A stretch of DNA of 64,000 bases from CAZTXD01 sp964617995 (GCA_964617995.1 CAZTXD010000003.1:6565-70564), one strand, 5' to 3'. Shown: positions 55,758 through 63,925, counted from the first letter of the stretch. The notes: a model not told the origin generated them from the letters alone. Made by a program: numbers and translations.

Positions 55758-56678
55758 ATGACGAAGATCCTCGTGACCGGCGCCGCCGGGTACCTCGGCC
55801 GTCTGGTCGGGACCCGCCTCGCCGCCCAGGTGGACGTGATCGGGGTGGACATGAGGCCGGCGTCCGTCCCTTTCGATCTGCGGCGGATGGACGTCGGGGA
55901 TCCCACGATCGGTGACATGATGGCGGCCGAGGGAGTGACCCATGTGGTCCATCTGGCGGCGGTCCCGGAGACCAGCGGAGATCGCGGCCGGCACTACGAC
56001 CCGGACGTGAACGGGACCCGCAACGTGGTGGCGGGATGCATCTCCGCCGGGGTGGGCCACCTCACGGTCACCAGCTCCGAGGCCGCCTACGGCTATCACG
56101 CCGACAACCCCATGCCCCTCAACGAGGACGACCCGCTGCGCGGGAACCCCGAGTTCCCCTACTCCGACCGCATGCGCCGGGTGGAGGAGGATCTGGCACA
56201 GACCCGAAGGGACAACCCTGCCCTGGGCCAGTTGATACTCAGGGTCGGGACGGTCCTGGGGGCGGGAACAGACGACCTCACCAGTGCGCTCTTCCGCCGG
56301 CGGATCCTGCTCACGGTCTCGGAGTCGGCGCCTTTCGTGTTCATCTGGGATCACGACCTGGCCACGGTCATCGAAACGGGCGTGGCGCACGACAGAACCG
56401 GGATCTTCAACGTGGCCGGAGACGGGACCGTCACCATGGAGCGCATCGGACAACTGCTCGGCAGGCCGGTCGTGTCGGTGCCGGCCGGTCTACTGCGGAC
56501 GGTACGGTCGGCGGCGCGCAAGGTCGGTATCGGGAGGTACGGCCCCGAGCAGGTCGATTTCCTGCGCTATCGACCGGTCCTCGACAACACCCGCCTGAAG
56601 ACCCGGTTCGGATTCGTGCCCTCCCGGAGCTCCGAGGAGGCATTCATCTACTTCGCCGACGCCCTCCGTCGCCGATGA
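55758..56678 (+). CDS. extended-SDR NAD-dependent epimerase-like protein
   Basis: 306 residues. Rossmann motif GAAGYLG (8-14) and VVHLAAVPETSGD place it in the epimerase/reductase family. The usual catalytic Tyr-xxx-Lys reads YSDRM, so the Lys is Met here; Ser in the TSSEAAYG block is kept. Catalytic function is therefore doubtful, and it may be a sugar-nucleotide binding protein or work differently. It converges on upp. Confidence 0.85.
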   Translation: MTKILVTGAAGYLGRLVGTRLAAQVDVIGVDMRPASVPFDLRRMDVGDPTIGDMMAAEGVTHVVHLAAVPETSGDRGRHYDPDVNGTRNVVAGCISAGVGHLTVTSSEAAYGYHADNPMPLNEDDPLRGNPEFPYSDRMRRVEEDLAQTRRDNPALGQLILRVGTVLGAGTDDLTSALFRRRILLTVSESAPFVFIWDHDLATVIETGVAHDRTGIFNVAGDGTVTMERIGQLLGRPVVSVPAGLLRTVRSAARKVGIGRYGPEQVDFLRYRPVLDNTRLKTRFGFVPSRSSEEAFIYFADALRRR

Positions 56679-56699
56679 CCGTCGTCCACCGGGGTTCGA

Positions 56700-56754
56700 G
56701 GTTTTTCCCCGCGCAAACGGTGCGCTGGACGCACCGTTTCGCTGATAAAAAACC
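56700..56754. terminator. nested hairpin between convergent genes
   Basis: An inner perfect 10-bp stem, AAACGGTGCG / CGCACCGTTT (56715-56739), sits inside an outer pair GGTTTTT / AAAAACC (56700-56754). T-runs flank it on each strand, so it can work as a bidirectional terminator for the SDR gene and upp; it reaches the first base of the upp stop codon. Confidence 0.75.
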
Positions 56755-57386
56755 TATTTGGTGCCGTAGAGGCGGTCGCCGGCGTCTCCCAGACCGGGAA
56801 CGATGTAGCCGTGGTCGTTGAGATGGGAGTCGACGGCGGCGGTGAGGATGTGGACGTCGGGATGGTGCTCGGCCAGGTACTCGATCCCTTCGGGAGCCGC
56901 CAGCAGACACATGAGACGAACGGAACGGGGGCCGACCGCCTTGATGCGGTCGAGGGCGGCGGCGGCGGAGTGACCGGTGGCCAGCATCGGGTCGACGACG
57001 ATGACGTCCCGGTCGGCCATCTCCTCGGGCACCTTGAAGTAGTACTCCACCGCTTCCAGGGTCTCGGGATCCCGGTAGAGGCCGACATGACCCACCCGGG
57101 CCGAGGGAACGAGATCGAGGATCCCCTCCAGGAGACCGTTGCCGGCGCGCAGGATCGAGATGGCCACCAGCTTCTTGCCTTCGATGACGGGGGCGTTCAT
57201 CGGGGCCATGGGCGTCTCGATGAGCTCTGTGTGCACGGGGAGATCCCGGGTCGCCTCATAGGTCATGAGGCCGGCGATCTCGCGAAGAAGGCGACGAAAG
57301 TCGGACGAGGCCGTTTCCTTGCGCCTCATCAGCGTCAGCTTGTGCTGAATGAGCGGATGGTCGAGGACTGTGACGTTGTCTGCCAT
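56754..57386 (-). CDS. upp: uracil phosphoribosyltransferase
   Basis: 210 residues. PRPP-binding motif [32 protein letters not shown], and the C-terminal uracil loop [17 protein letters not shown]. It salvages uracil to UMP. The whole frame is intact, with all key residues present. Confidence 0.97.
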   Translation of the reverse strand: MADNVTVLDHPLIQHKLTLMRRKETASSDFRRLLREIAGLMTYEATRDLPVHTELIETPMAPMNAPVIEGKKLVAISILRAGNGLLEGILDLVPSARVGHVGLYRDPETLEAVEYYFKVPEEMADRDVIVVDPMLATGHSAAAALDRIKAVGPRSVRLMCLLAAPEGIEYLAEHHPDVHILTAAVDSHLNDHGYIVPGLGDAGDRLYGTK

Positions 57387-57415
57387 GAAGCTCCTACCCT
57401 GCGGACTGACGAATC

Positions 57416-57892
57416 ATGGCCGGTCGAGTTCACCAGATCAACGTGTCCAACGGGGGCGTACCCAAATTGCCCGTGGCGGAGGCCGTGGTCGCCGTCTCCG
57501 GAGTGTCCGGCGACGACCAGGCCGACAAGGTCCACCACGGCGGCCCCGACCAGGCGGTGTGCCTGTTCTCCGTCGACGTCATCGAGAGGCTCCGCCGGGA
57601 AGGCCACCCGATCTTCCCGGGCGCGGCCGGGGAGAACCTGACGCTCGCCGGCGTCGACTGGGACCTCGTGAGACCCGGTGCCCGGTTACGGGTCGGCGAG
57701 GCCCTGCTCGAGATCACCTTCCCCGCTGCTCCCTGCTCCAAGAACGCCCGGTGGTTCCTGAACGGACGGTTCAACCGGATGAACGACCGCAAGCACCCGG
57801 GATGGAGCCGGATGTATGCCCGTGTCCTCACCGAAGGCCGGGTGAGCACCGGCGACCCGGTACAGCTGATATCGACCGAGGAGGAGACGTGA
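57416..57892 (+). CDS. MOSC-domain sulfur-carrier protein
   Basis: 158 residues. The MOSC fold reads DKVHHGGPDQAVCLFS, GENLTLAGVDW and the conserved Cys in FPAAPCSKNARW. MOSC proteins carry or transfer sulfur, in relation to molybdenum cofactor or metal-sulfur centres. The frame is co-translated with the VOC protein (GTGA overlap), and a molybdenum enzyme occurs elsewhere in the window. Confidence 0.9.
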   Translation: MAGRVHQINVSNGGVPKLPVAEAVVAVSGVSGDDQADKVHHGGPDQAVCLFSVDVIERLRREGHPIFPGAAGENLTLAGVDWDLVRPGARLRVGEALLEITFPAAPCSKNARWFLNGRFNRMNDRKHPGWSRMYARVLTEGRVSTGDPVQLISTEEET

Positions 57893-58254
57893 CCCCCATC
57901 GCCCGTTTCGCCCTGGTGGCGATCGACACCGACGACACCGAGTCCCTCTCCCGCTTCTACGCCGACCTGACCGGATGGCGGATCGAGCCATACGACGACA
58001 CCAGCTGGATCCAGCTCGTCTCCGACTCGGGCGCCACCATCGCCTTCCAGGAGGTGAACGACCATGCCCCGCCGGAGTGGCCCGGCAGCGCCCACCCGCA
58101 GCAGCTGCACCTCGACTTCGACGTCGACGACCTCGACGTCGGGGAGGAATCGGTCCTCGCTCTGGGCGCCCGCAAGGCCGAGTACCAGCCCGGCACGACC
58201 TTCCGGGTGTTCCTGGACCCGTCGGGCCACCCGTTCTGCCTGGTACAGGCGTGA
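57889..58254 (+). CDS. VOC/glyoxalase-fold protein
   Basis: 121 residues from the GTG at 57889. Two beta-alpha-beta-beta-beta modules: RFYADLTGWRIE, and HLDFDVDDLDVGEESVLALGA, ending DPSGHPFCLVQA. It belongs to the vicinal oxygen chelate family (glyoxalase, dioxygenase or resistance proteins); metal ligands appear as His and Glu but the substrate is unknown. It overlaps both neighbours by 4 nt. Confidence 0.88.
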   Translation: MTPIARFALVAIDTDDTESLSRFYADLTGWRIEPYDDTSWIQLVSDSGATIAFQEVNDHAPPEWPGSAHPQQLHLDFDVDDLDVGEESVLALGARKAEYQPGTTFRVFLDPSGHPFCLVQA

Positions 58255-58823
58255 GCGACCCGACGTCGACTCCTCCCACCGAACCACCTCCCCGGGGAAC
58301 GAAGCGGGCTCCGTCGCTGGTGCTGGTCAACACGGGAGACGGCAAGGGAAAGTCGACGGCCGCCTTCGGCACCATGATGCGGGCGGTGGCCCGGGGATGG
58401 CGGGTGGCGGTGGTGCAGTTCCTCAAGTCGGGGGAATGGTCGGTCGGCGAGGAGGAGGTCGCCCGCCGGCTCGGTGTGGACTGGTTCACCCTCGGTGACG
58501 GTTTCACCTGGGACTCCGACGACATGGAGGAATCCGAGGCGATCGCCGTCGCCGCCTGGGCCAGCGCCGTCGACATCATCGCCGCCGGCGAACATCGCCT
58601 CGTGGTCCTCGACGAGATCACCTACCCGATGAACTGGGGGTGGGTTCCGATCGCCGAGGTGGTGGCGACGATCCGGAGCCGGCCCGACGACGTCACCGTC
58701 ATCTGCACCGGCCGCGACGCCCCCTCCGAGCTGGTCGATGTCGCCGACACCGTCACCGAGATGCGCAAGGTCAAGCACGCCTACGACCAGGGCATCATGG
58801 CCCGCCGGGGCATCGACTACTGA
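58251..58823 (+). CDS. cobO: cob(I)alamin adenosyltransferase, CobO/BtuR-type
   Basis: 190 residues from the GTG at 58251. P-loop VNTGDGKGKSTAAFGTM, VVQFLKSGEWSVG, VVLDEITYPMNWGW and CTGRDAP are CobO hallmarks. It transfers the adenosyl group of ATP to cobalamin. It has a short N-terminal tail. It closes the MOSC-VOC-CobO operon, in which all joints overlap by 4 nt; a palindromic element follows the stop. Confidence 0.93.
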   Translation: MSDPTSTPPTEPPPRGTKRAPSLVLVNTGDGKGKSTAAFGTMMRAVARGWRVAVVQFLKSGEWSVGEEEVARRLGVDWFTLGDGFTWDSDDMEESEAIAVAAWASAVDIIAAGEHRLVVLDEITYPMNWGWVPIAEVVATIRSRPDDVTVICTGRDAPSELVDVADTVTEMRKVKHAYDQGIMARRGIDY

Positions 58824-58837
58824 CCACCCTCATCTCC

Positions 58838-58885
58838 TTTTCGCGCATCGAATGCGCGCTATAGCGCGCATTCGATGCGCGAAAA
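58838..58885. repeat. palindromic repeat, copy C
   Basis: A 48-bp perfect palindrome without loop: centre GCGCGCTATAGCGCGC and arms TTTTCGCGCATCGAATGCGC. It begins 14 nt after the cobO stop codon. The centre differs from copies A and B (TATAGC against TATGGC). Confidence 0.9.
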
Positions 58886-58918
58886 CGGGTTCTCGCTCCC
58901 CGTGGGGTCATGCGAGCC

Positions 58919-59683
58919 CTAGCGCTCCGTCACGTCGAGCACGGCGATGAAGTGCTCCCCGGCCTCGCCTCCCGGAACGAGCAGATCCCGTCTCTCCCGA
59001 AGCAGCTCGACGAGGCGATCGTCGCAGTCCGACTCCACCGCGTCCCGTGTCCCCGCCTCCAGCGGGGGCGCATCGGGGAGGAGGGAGGCCGCCACGCCCC
59101 GGTCGAGAGCTTCGACCGTGGCCTGATCCACGACGACCCGATCCACGTCCTTCGCCTGCTCGGCAGTGTCGATGACCCGCGTGAGGCTGTCCGTCGGGAC
59201 CTCCACCACTATCAGGTCGGGCAGCGAAGCGAGGTCCACCGACGGCAGCGGCGCAGCCGGATCACCGCCGAAGCCCGATGATGCCTCTTCCAGCTCGGAG
59301 CCGGAGAGGACGACCGCGGAATGAACGCCCTCGCTCCGTTCCAGACTTTCCATGAGCTCGCCCACAGCCGCCGGATCGGCATCCACCGCCATCGACACAG
59401 CGAAGCGGGATATCCCGCGGTGGTGATCGACGTATGCCTGCAGCCATCGATCGAGTGGGGCAACAAACAGTGCCTCAGATCGGGCCCGATCGCCGAGCTG
59501 GTCGAGGAAGTGCTGAATGTCGGCCACCATGGCATCGGCTATCGCTTCACAGGTCTCCTCCACCTGCGTATCGGAGGAGACCGGCGCCACCTCGGCAGCC
59601 TCACCGCAGGCCATGAACAGGCAGACGCAGACGAGAGCCAACGACGTTCGGCGTCGCAGTCCACAACGGCGAATGTGTGTCAC
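58919..59683 (-). CDS. lipoprotein with helical extracytoplasmic domain
   Basis: 254 residues from the GTG at 59683; a GTG at 59692 is an alternative. The signal helix is followed by a lipobox-like LFMACG. A repeat-like stretch, RFAVSMAVDADPAAVGELMESLERSEGVHSAVV, resembles the extracellular domain of FtsX, though no ABC partner is present. No enzyme motif is seen. It diverges from the MFS gene at 59854. Confidence 0.68.
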   Translation of the reverse strand: MTHIRRCGLRRRTSLALVCVCLFMACGEAAEVAPVSSDTQVEETCEAIADAMVADIQHFLDQLGDRARSEALFVAPLDRWLQAYVDHHRGISRFAVSMAVDADPAAVGELMESLERSEGVHSAVVLSGSELEEASSGFGGDPAAPLPSVDLASLPDLIVVEVPTDSLTRVIDTAEQAKDVDRVVVDQATVEALDRGVAASLLPDAPPLEAGTRDAVESDCDDRLVELLRERRDLLVPGGEAGEHFIAVLDVTER

Positions 59684-59838
59684 CCGAGTCACGCTCGGGC
59701 GGCATCCTATGAGGATCGAAGGAAACGGCACCACTGAACGACGCCCTCGCTGGGTGAGGAGACGGTATCGGGGGTTCAGCATTGCCGGTGCCGTCACCGT
59801 CGGTCTGATCGACCGACGAGGCGACTTCACGACCGGCA

Positions 59839-59844
59839 TACACT
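59839..59844 (+). promoter_or_regulatory. -10-like box for MFS fusion gene
   Basis: TACACT lies 9 nt before the ATG at 59854, with no Shine-Dalgarno. Confidence 0.45.
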
Positions 59845-59853
59845 CGACCGCCG

Positions 59854-61509
59854 ATGACAGCGGTGGCGCCACTCCGGATACGTCGCTTTCGCGGCCTGTG
59901 GGTGACGTCCCTCTTCTCCAACCTGGGCTCGTTCTTCTATGTGGTGGCGGCGTCATGGCTGATGCTGGAGCTGACGGGCTCGGCGACATGGGTCGGGCTC
60001 ATGCAGGCCGCCAACACGCTGCCGCTTCTCTTCCTGGCTCTGGCCGCGGGCGCGATAGCCGACATGAGCGACCGCGCCCGGGTCATGCTGGCGTCTCAGA
60101 TCCTCATGGGTAGTGCCGCCGCCGTCATGGCGGTGGTGACGCTCCTCGACGCCATGACCCCCCCGCTCCTGCTCGGGCTCGGGCTGGTCATCGGCGTCGG
60201 CGTGGCCTTCAACCTGCCCGCGTGGCAGGCGATCGTTCCCAGCCTGGTGCCCCGGGGCATGCTGGCCTCGGCCGTGGCGTTGAACTCGGCCGGGTTCAAC
60301 GTCGCCCGGGCGGTGGGACCGGCCCTGGCGGGTCTGGTGGTGGCGACCGCCGGGGCGGCGGTGGCGTTCGGTATCAACGCCGTGTCGTTCCTGGGCGTGA
60401 TCGTGGCGATCGTCCTCATCGGTCGCAGACTCGACCTGCCCGCCCCCGAGTCGGCGTCCATAGCCTCCGCCATCGGCCTCGGGATCAGGTTCGCGCGCTT
60501 CACGCCCGCGTTCCGACGGCTCCTCGGCCTGCTGGCACTCTTCGCCATCACCACCGCGGTGGTGCAGAGCGCCCTCCCCTCGCGAACGGAGGAGCTGGGC
60601 GGCGGGGCGGGAACCTACGGATTCCTGCTGGGAGCCATGGGTGTGGGAGCGCTGGTGGCCGCTTTCACCCGCCAGCACGTCATGGAACGATTGGGAGGCC
60701 GCGCCACTTCGTCGACGATCATCACCTTCGGGCTGGCAGGAATCGCGCTGGGGACCGTCGACACCGTGGTGGTGGTGGGAGTAGGCCTGGCGATAGCCGG
60801 TGCGTGCTGGGTCCTGACTCTCGTGACGTTGAACGCCACCACCCAGACGATCAGCCCTGAGTGGATCCGGGGCCGCGCCATGAGCCTCTACACGCTGGCC
60901 TTCACGGGGATCCTCCCGCTGGGGTCCATTCTCGGTGGGGCGCTGGCCGACCTGGTGGGAGCTGGGGCAGCCATCGCCCTTCTGTCGGTCGGAACCGTCC
61001 TGCTGGGAGCAGCCGCGCCCTGGTTCCGGGTTCCCCCGCTCGACGAGGTGATCGCCCCCGAGTTCAGCGAGGACCACGGGCTCGCCGACCATCCCGAAGC
61101 CGTCGACGGGGGCCCGGTGATGGTGGTCAGCACCTGGACCATCGACCAGGGCGACTACGAGGAGTTCGTGGGCCTGATGCGGAAGCTGCGCCTCGTGCGT
61201 CTCTCGACCGGTGCCTACCGGTGGCGCCTCTACCGGAACGTGGGACGGCCGGAGCGGTTCACGGAAGTATTCGTCGTCCAGTCGTGGACCGAGCACCTGG
61301 CCCAGCACAGGAGGATCGACGACGCTTCCCGTGCTCTCATCCGGCGGGCGCGGGACTTCGACCGCGGCGACGGTCCCCGCACCAGCCATCTCCTGGCAGT
61401 CGACATGACCCACCCCGCCGACTGGGAGGAGCTGGTCGCCGCTCATGAGGAGATGCATCGCGTAGATGGCTCCATTCCCCTCGCCCCGGGAGACGATCGG
61501 ACGGGCTGA
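59854..61509 (+). CDS. MFS transporter (EntS-like) with C-terminal monooxygenase-like domain
   Basis: 551 residues. Residues 1-400 form the 12-helix MFS_3 transporter; motif A-like GAIADMSDRAR and GVAFNLPAWQAIVPSLVP are typical of EntS-type members. Residues about 415-540 are soluble (MVVSTWTIDQGDYEEFVGLM, QSWTEHLAQHRRID) and resemble the antibiotic-biosynthesis-monooxygenase alpha-beta fold. The fusion is found in some proteobacterial and actinobacterial MFS proteins; the role of the tail is unknown. Confidence 0.88.
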   Translation: MTAVAPLRIRRFRGLWVTSLFSNLGSFFYVVAASWLMLELTGSATWVGLMQAANTLPLLFLALAAGAIADMSDRARVMLASQILMGSAAAVMAVVTLLDAMTPPLLLGLGLVIGVGVAFNLPAWQAIVPSLVPRGMLASAVALNSAGFNVARAVGPALAGLVVATAGAAVAFGINAVSFLGVIVAIVLIGRRLDLPAPESASIASAIGLGIRFARFTPAFRRLLGLLALFAITTAVVQSALPSRTEELGGGAGTYGFLLGAMGVGALVAAFTRQHVMERLGGRATSSTIITFGLAGIALGTVDTVVVVGVGLAIAGACWVLTLVTLNATTQTISPEWIRGRAMSLYTLAFTGILPLGSILGGALADLVGAGAAIALLSVGTVLLGAAAPWFRVPPLDEVIAPEFSEDHGLADHPEAVDGGPVMVVSTWTIDQGDYEEFVGLMRKLRLVRLSTGAYRWRLYRNVGRPERFTEVFVVQSWTEHLAQHRRIDDASRALIRRARDFDRGDGPRTSHLLAVDMTHPADWEELVAAHEEMHRVDGSIPLAPGDDRTG

Positions 61510-61571
61510 CGGCTTTCGACACCGTTGGTCGGGTACCTTCGGTGGATGGATCACCTCTCCGGGGGCTACCG

Positions 61572-62309
61572 GTGAACGCAAGCAGCAGCCATCTGCGCGC
61601 CGAGTTGCAGGCACGAACCGGGATCGACTTCGCCGACTATGCCGACGACGAGCTGGTCGACGCCGTCACCGGTTGGTCGGGTCTGGTCGGCCTGGTCGGG
61701 GATCTGCTGATCGCAGCCGGGACCGGTCTCGCTGTGCTGGTGTCCCTGTCGCTCGCCGCCGCTCTGGGCGAGTGGTCGCCGGAGGAGCGCATCGCCCTTG
61801 TGGCCACCGGTGCCACGCTGGGGCTGGGAACCGCCGCACTCCTGCTGGTACGGCGGGTACGCCGGCGCACCCCCCGCGAGACCACCAGGGCGTTCGACCT
61901 GGCGGGGAGAATGGCCGGACGAGTCGCCTCCGACATCGAATCCGGAAGGTTGAAAGTGGGCGTCGGTGACGCCGCCCGGGGCCTGGTGATCGTGGCCGCT
62001 CTGCCCACGATGACGAGAGTTGCCCGCCGTCGGTTCCCCCTGGTGGGTCTTCTCGTCGCTCCCGTCACGACGGCTCTCGTGACCCGGATCCTGACCCGGG
62101 CCTGGCCACCAGGAGCCGCCGGCACGCCACCCGACTCGGTCGCGGCCACCGCCCGCCGGATCGAGTTCACCCTCGACTCTGCCCGCGACACGGTGGTCTC
62201 GAGACTGGAGGCGGCTGTGCGCTGGGCGACGCTACCTCTCCTCGCCGGCGGCGTCACCCTGATCCTCGTCGGTGCCACCATCGCCCTCATCTCGCTGATG
62301 GGACCGTGA
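61572..62309 (+). CDS. membrane protein, about four helices
   Basis: 245 residues from the GTG at 61572, which follows a GGGGG Shine-Dalgarno; the longer start at 61542 sits on the predicted promoter. Helices near 38-60, 73-90, 137-160 and 220-243 frame a central soluble part. The N-terminus (LRAELQARTGIDFADYADDELV) is soluble and acidic. It overlaps the sigma gene by 4 nt (GTGA). I do not recognise a family; an anti-sigma role is a guess from position. Confidence 0.7.
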   Translation: MNASSSHLRAELQARTGIDFADYADDELVDAVTGWSGLVGLVGDLLIAAGTGLAVLVSLSLAAALGEWSPEERIALVATGATLGLGTAALLLVRRVRRRTPRETTRAFDLAGRMAGRVASDIESGRLKVGVGDAARGLVIVAALPTMTRVARRRFPLVGLLVAPVTTALVTRILTRAWPPGAAGTPPDSVAATARRIEFTLDSARDTVVSRLEAAVRWATLPLLAGGVTLILVGATIALISLMGP

Positions 62310-62863
62310 GTGCAACAGCAGCGGGTGACCGGGGGTTCTATATGGTGATGGACGACCTCTGCCTGCGGCTTGCCTCCGACCTCGACGCTGCCTTCCCCGA
62401 TCTCGTCGACCACCTGTCGACCGACGTCTTCTCCGGCCTGAGACGGCTGACAGGAGCCGACGAGGCCGAGGACCTGACCCAGGAGACGTTCATCAGGGCC
62501 TACCGGGCCCTGAGCGGCTACGACGCCGACCGCATCCGGGAGCTCCGGCTGCGGGGCTGGGTGTGGACGATCGCCCTCAACCTGGGCCGCAACCACATCC
62601 GCGATCGGTCCCGCCGTCCCACTCCGGTGGAGCTAGAGGACCGCTTCGCTTCCGAGGACCCGGAACCGGCCGATGCCGCTGCCTGGGACCGGAGGCTGGC
62701 CGTGCTCCCGATAGCGCAGCGACGCGCCGTGGTACTGCGGCACGTCGTCGGACTCGACTACGAGGAGATCTCCGAAGCGATGCGCCGCCCGGAGACGACG
62801 GTCAGGAGCGACGTCCATCGTGGCCTGGAGAAGCTGAGACGAGTGATGGAGACAGAACAATGA
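62306..62863 (+). CDS. ECF-type RNA polymerase sigma factor
   Basis: 185 residues from the GTG at 62306; an ATG at 62342 is an alternative start. Sigma-2 DEAEDLTQETFIRAYRALSGYD and sigma-4 LPIAQRRAVVLRHVVGLDYEEISEAMRRPETTVRSDVHRGLEKLR are both clear. Its stop overlaps the start of the Ada-like gene by 4 nt, and its own start overlaps the membrane protein stop by 4 nt, so three proteins are co-translated. Confidence 0.9.
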   Translation: MSATAAGDRGFYMVMDDLCLRLASDLDAAFPDLVDHLSTDVFSGLRRLTGADEAEDLTQETFIRAYRALSGYDADRIRELRLRGWVWTIALNLGRNHIRDRSRRPTPVELEDRFASEDPEPADAAAWDRRLAVLPIAQRRAVVLRHVVGLDYEEISEAMRRPETTVRSDVHRGLEKLRRVMETEQ

Positions 62864-63597
62864 CGAGCGAAATCGAAACCGGGTTGAGCAATCTGCGCTC
62901 CGCCGCCCCTGCAGGCACCGCCACTTCCGTTGCCCTGGGGGTGGGGATCGTGGCCGGCTTCAGCGTCCATGACGCCCCCGTGGGACGGGTGGGGGTGGTG
63001 TTCACCCCGGCCGGAGTCCGGGAGGTGAGGCTCATCGACGAGGTCGACGATGCCGCCGTGGAGGCCAGGCCGCCGAGAGAGTGGGCGAGTCGCATCCCCC
63101 GGGCCCTGGAGGAAGGACGACCCGGCGACCTGCCGCTCGACCTCACCGACGTGTCCTCGTTCCGCCGCACGGTCCTGGAGCAGGCGGCCACCATCCCCCG
63201 GGGAGAGGTCCGGTCCTACGGCTGGCTCGCCCGGCACATCGGCAAGCCGGGGGCGTCACGGGCCGTGGGCTCGGCTATGGCCACCAACCCGGTGCCCCTC
63301 ATCATCCCCTGTCACAGGGTCGTGCGATCGGATGGTCGGATCGGCGCCTACTCACTGGGAGGGCCGGAGAACAAGTGGACGTTGCTCCGCCACGAGGGCG
63401 CCCAGCCGGAGCGCCTGGAGGATCTGGCGAGCTCGGGCGTCCGCTATCTGGGTTCGAACACGACCGGGATCTTCTGCGTGCCCTCGTGTCACGCCGCCCG
63501 CCGCATCGAAGCCGATCACCTGGCCATGTTCCGGTCGGACGCCGAAGCAGCCGCCGCCGGGTTCCGGCCCTGCCGGATCTGCCGACCCCTGGGATGA
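62860..63597 (+). CDS. methylated-DNA-cysteine methyltransferase with C-terminal Ada zinc domain
   Basis: 245 residues. Residues about 100-180 hold the O6-methylguanine methyltransferase core, with the acceptor Cys151 in LIIPCHRVV and the helix RSYGWLARHIGKPGASRAV. Residues 195-244 form an Ada-type zinc/phosphotriester domain with Cys206, 210, 238 and 241 (GIFCVPSC, FRPCRIC). In E. coli Ada the zinc domain is N-terminal, so the order is reversed, and no AraC-type HTH is present. The first 30 residues (TGLSNLRSAAPAG) look like the start of anti-sigma proteins. The overlap with a sigma gene suggests alkylation-dependent control. Confidence 0.92.
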   Translation: MTSEIETGLSNLRSAAPAGTATSVALGVGIVAGFSVHDAPVGRVGVVFTPAGVREVRLIDEVDDAAVEARPPREWASRIPRALEEGRPGDLPLDLTDVSSFRRTVLEQAATIPRGEVRSYGWLARHIGKPGASRAVGSAMATNPVPLIIPCHRVVRSDGRIGAYSLGGPENKWTLLRHEGAQPERLEDLASSGVRYLGSNTTGIFCVPSCHAARRIEADHLAMFRSDAEAAAAGFRPCRICRPLG

Positions 63598-63608
63598 TCC
63601 GGACGTGG

Positions 63609-63640
63609 GACGGGCCCGCCCCCGATGGGGCGGGCCCGTC
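63609..63640. terminator. strong GC hairpin after the Ada-like gene
   Basis: A perfect 14-bp stem (GACGGGCCCGCCCC / GGGGCGGGCCCGTC) with a 4-nt loop, 11 nt after the stop codon. There is no T-run, so it may depend on Rho or stabilise the mRNA end. It also lies just past the small ORF on the other strand. Confidence 0.75.
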
Positions 63641-63641
63641 G

Positions 63642-63785
63642 TCATCGTGACCTCCGGGGTTTGTCCCGGGGAGGTCTTCGGTAGCGGTCTCTGTCGTTCT
63701 TCCTTCGGACCGGCCTCTCGGCCTCAGGCCGGTGGTATCGGGCCCGACGGACGGCGTCGACCGCGCGGTATGAGGTATGCACCAT
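63642..63785 (-). CDS. small basic protein, 47 residues
   Basis: ATG at 63785 with a perfect AAGGAG Shine-Dalgarno 6 nt upstream. The product is very basic, about 17 Arg in 47 residues (YRAVDAVRRARYHRPEAERP). It ends just before the GC hairpin at 63609-63640. The ribosome site is the main evidence; no family is recognised. Confidence 0.5.
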   Translation of the reverse strand: MVHTSYRAVDAVRRARYHRPEAERPVRRKNDRDRYRRPPRDKPRRSR

Positions 63786-63874
63786 GGCATGCTCCTTCAC
63801 TGCAGGGCGCGTCGGAGATGACGGCCCGGGGTCGGATGACTCGCGCGGAGTCGATTGACGGGCGTTTCGCTCCG

Positions 63875-63925
63875 TCAGCCGGCGAGGATGCCGGCGGCGG
63901 AGGGAACGCCGTTGCTGATGAACAT
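63875..63925 (-). CDS. possible 16-residue leader peptide
   Basis: ATG at 63925 after AAAGGTG, then 16 codons (MFISNGVPSAAGILAG) and a stop, 90 nt before the small basic ORF. It sits directly behind a good promoter. It could be a regulatory upstream ORF or a true small protein; the evidence is thin. Confidence 0.35.
   Translation of the reverse strand: MFISNGVPSAAGILAG

Noticed and set aside
61542..61571. upstream GTG start for the membrane protein
   Set aside because: It sits almost on the predicted -10 (TACCTT at 61534), whereas the GTG at 61572 has a ribosome site.
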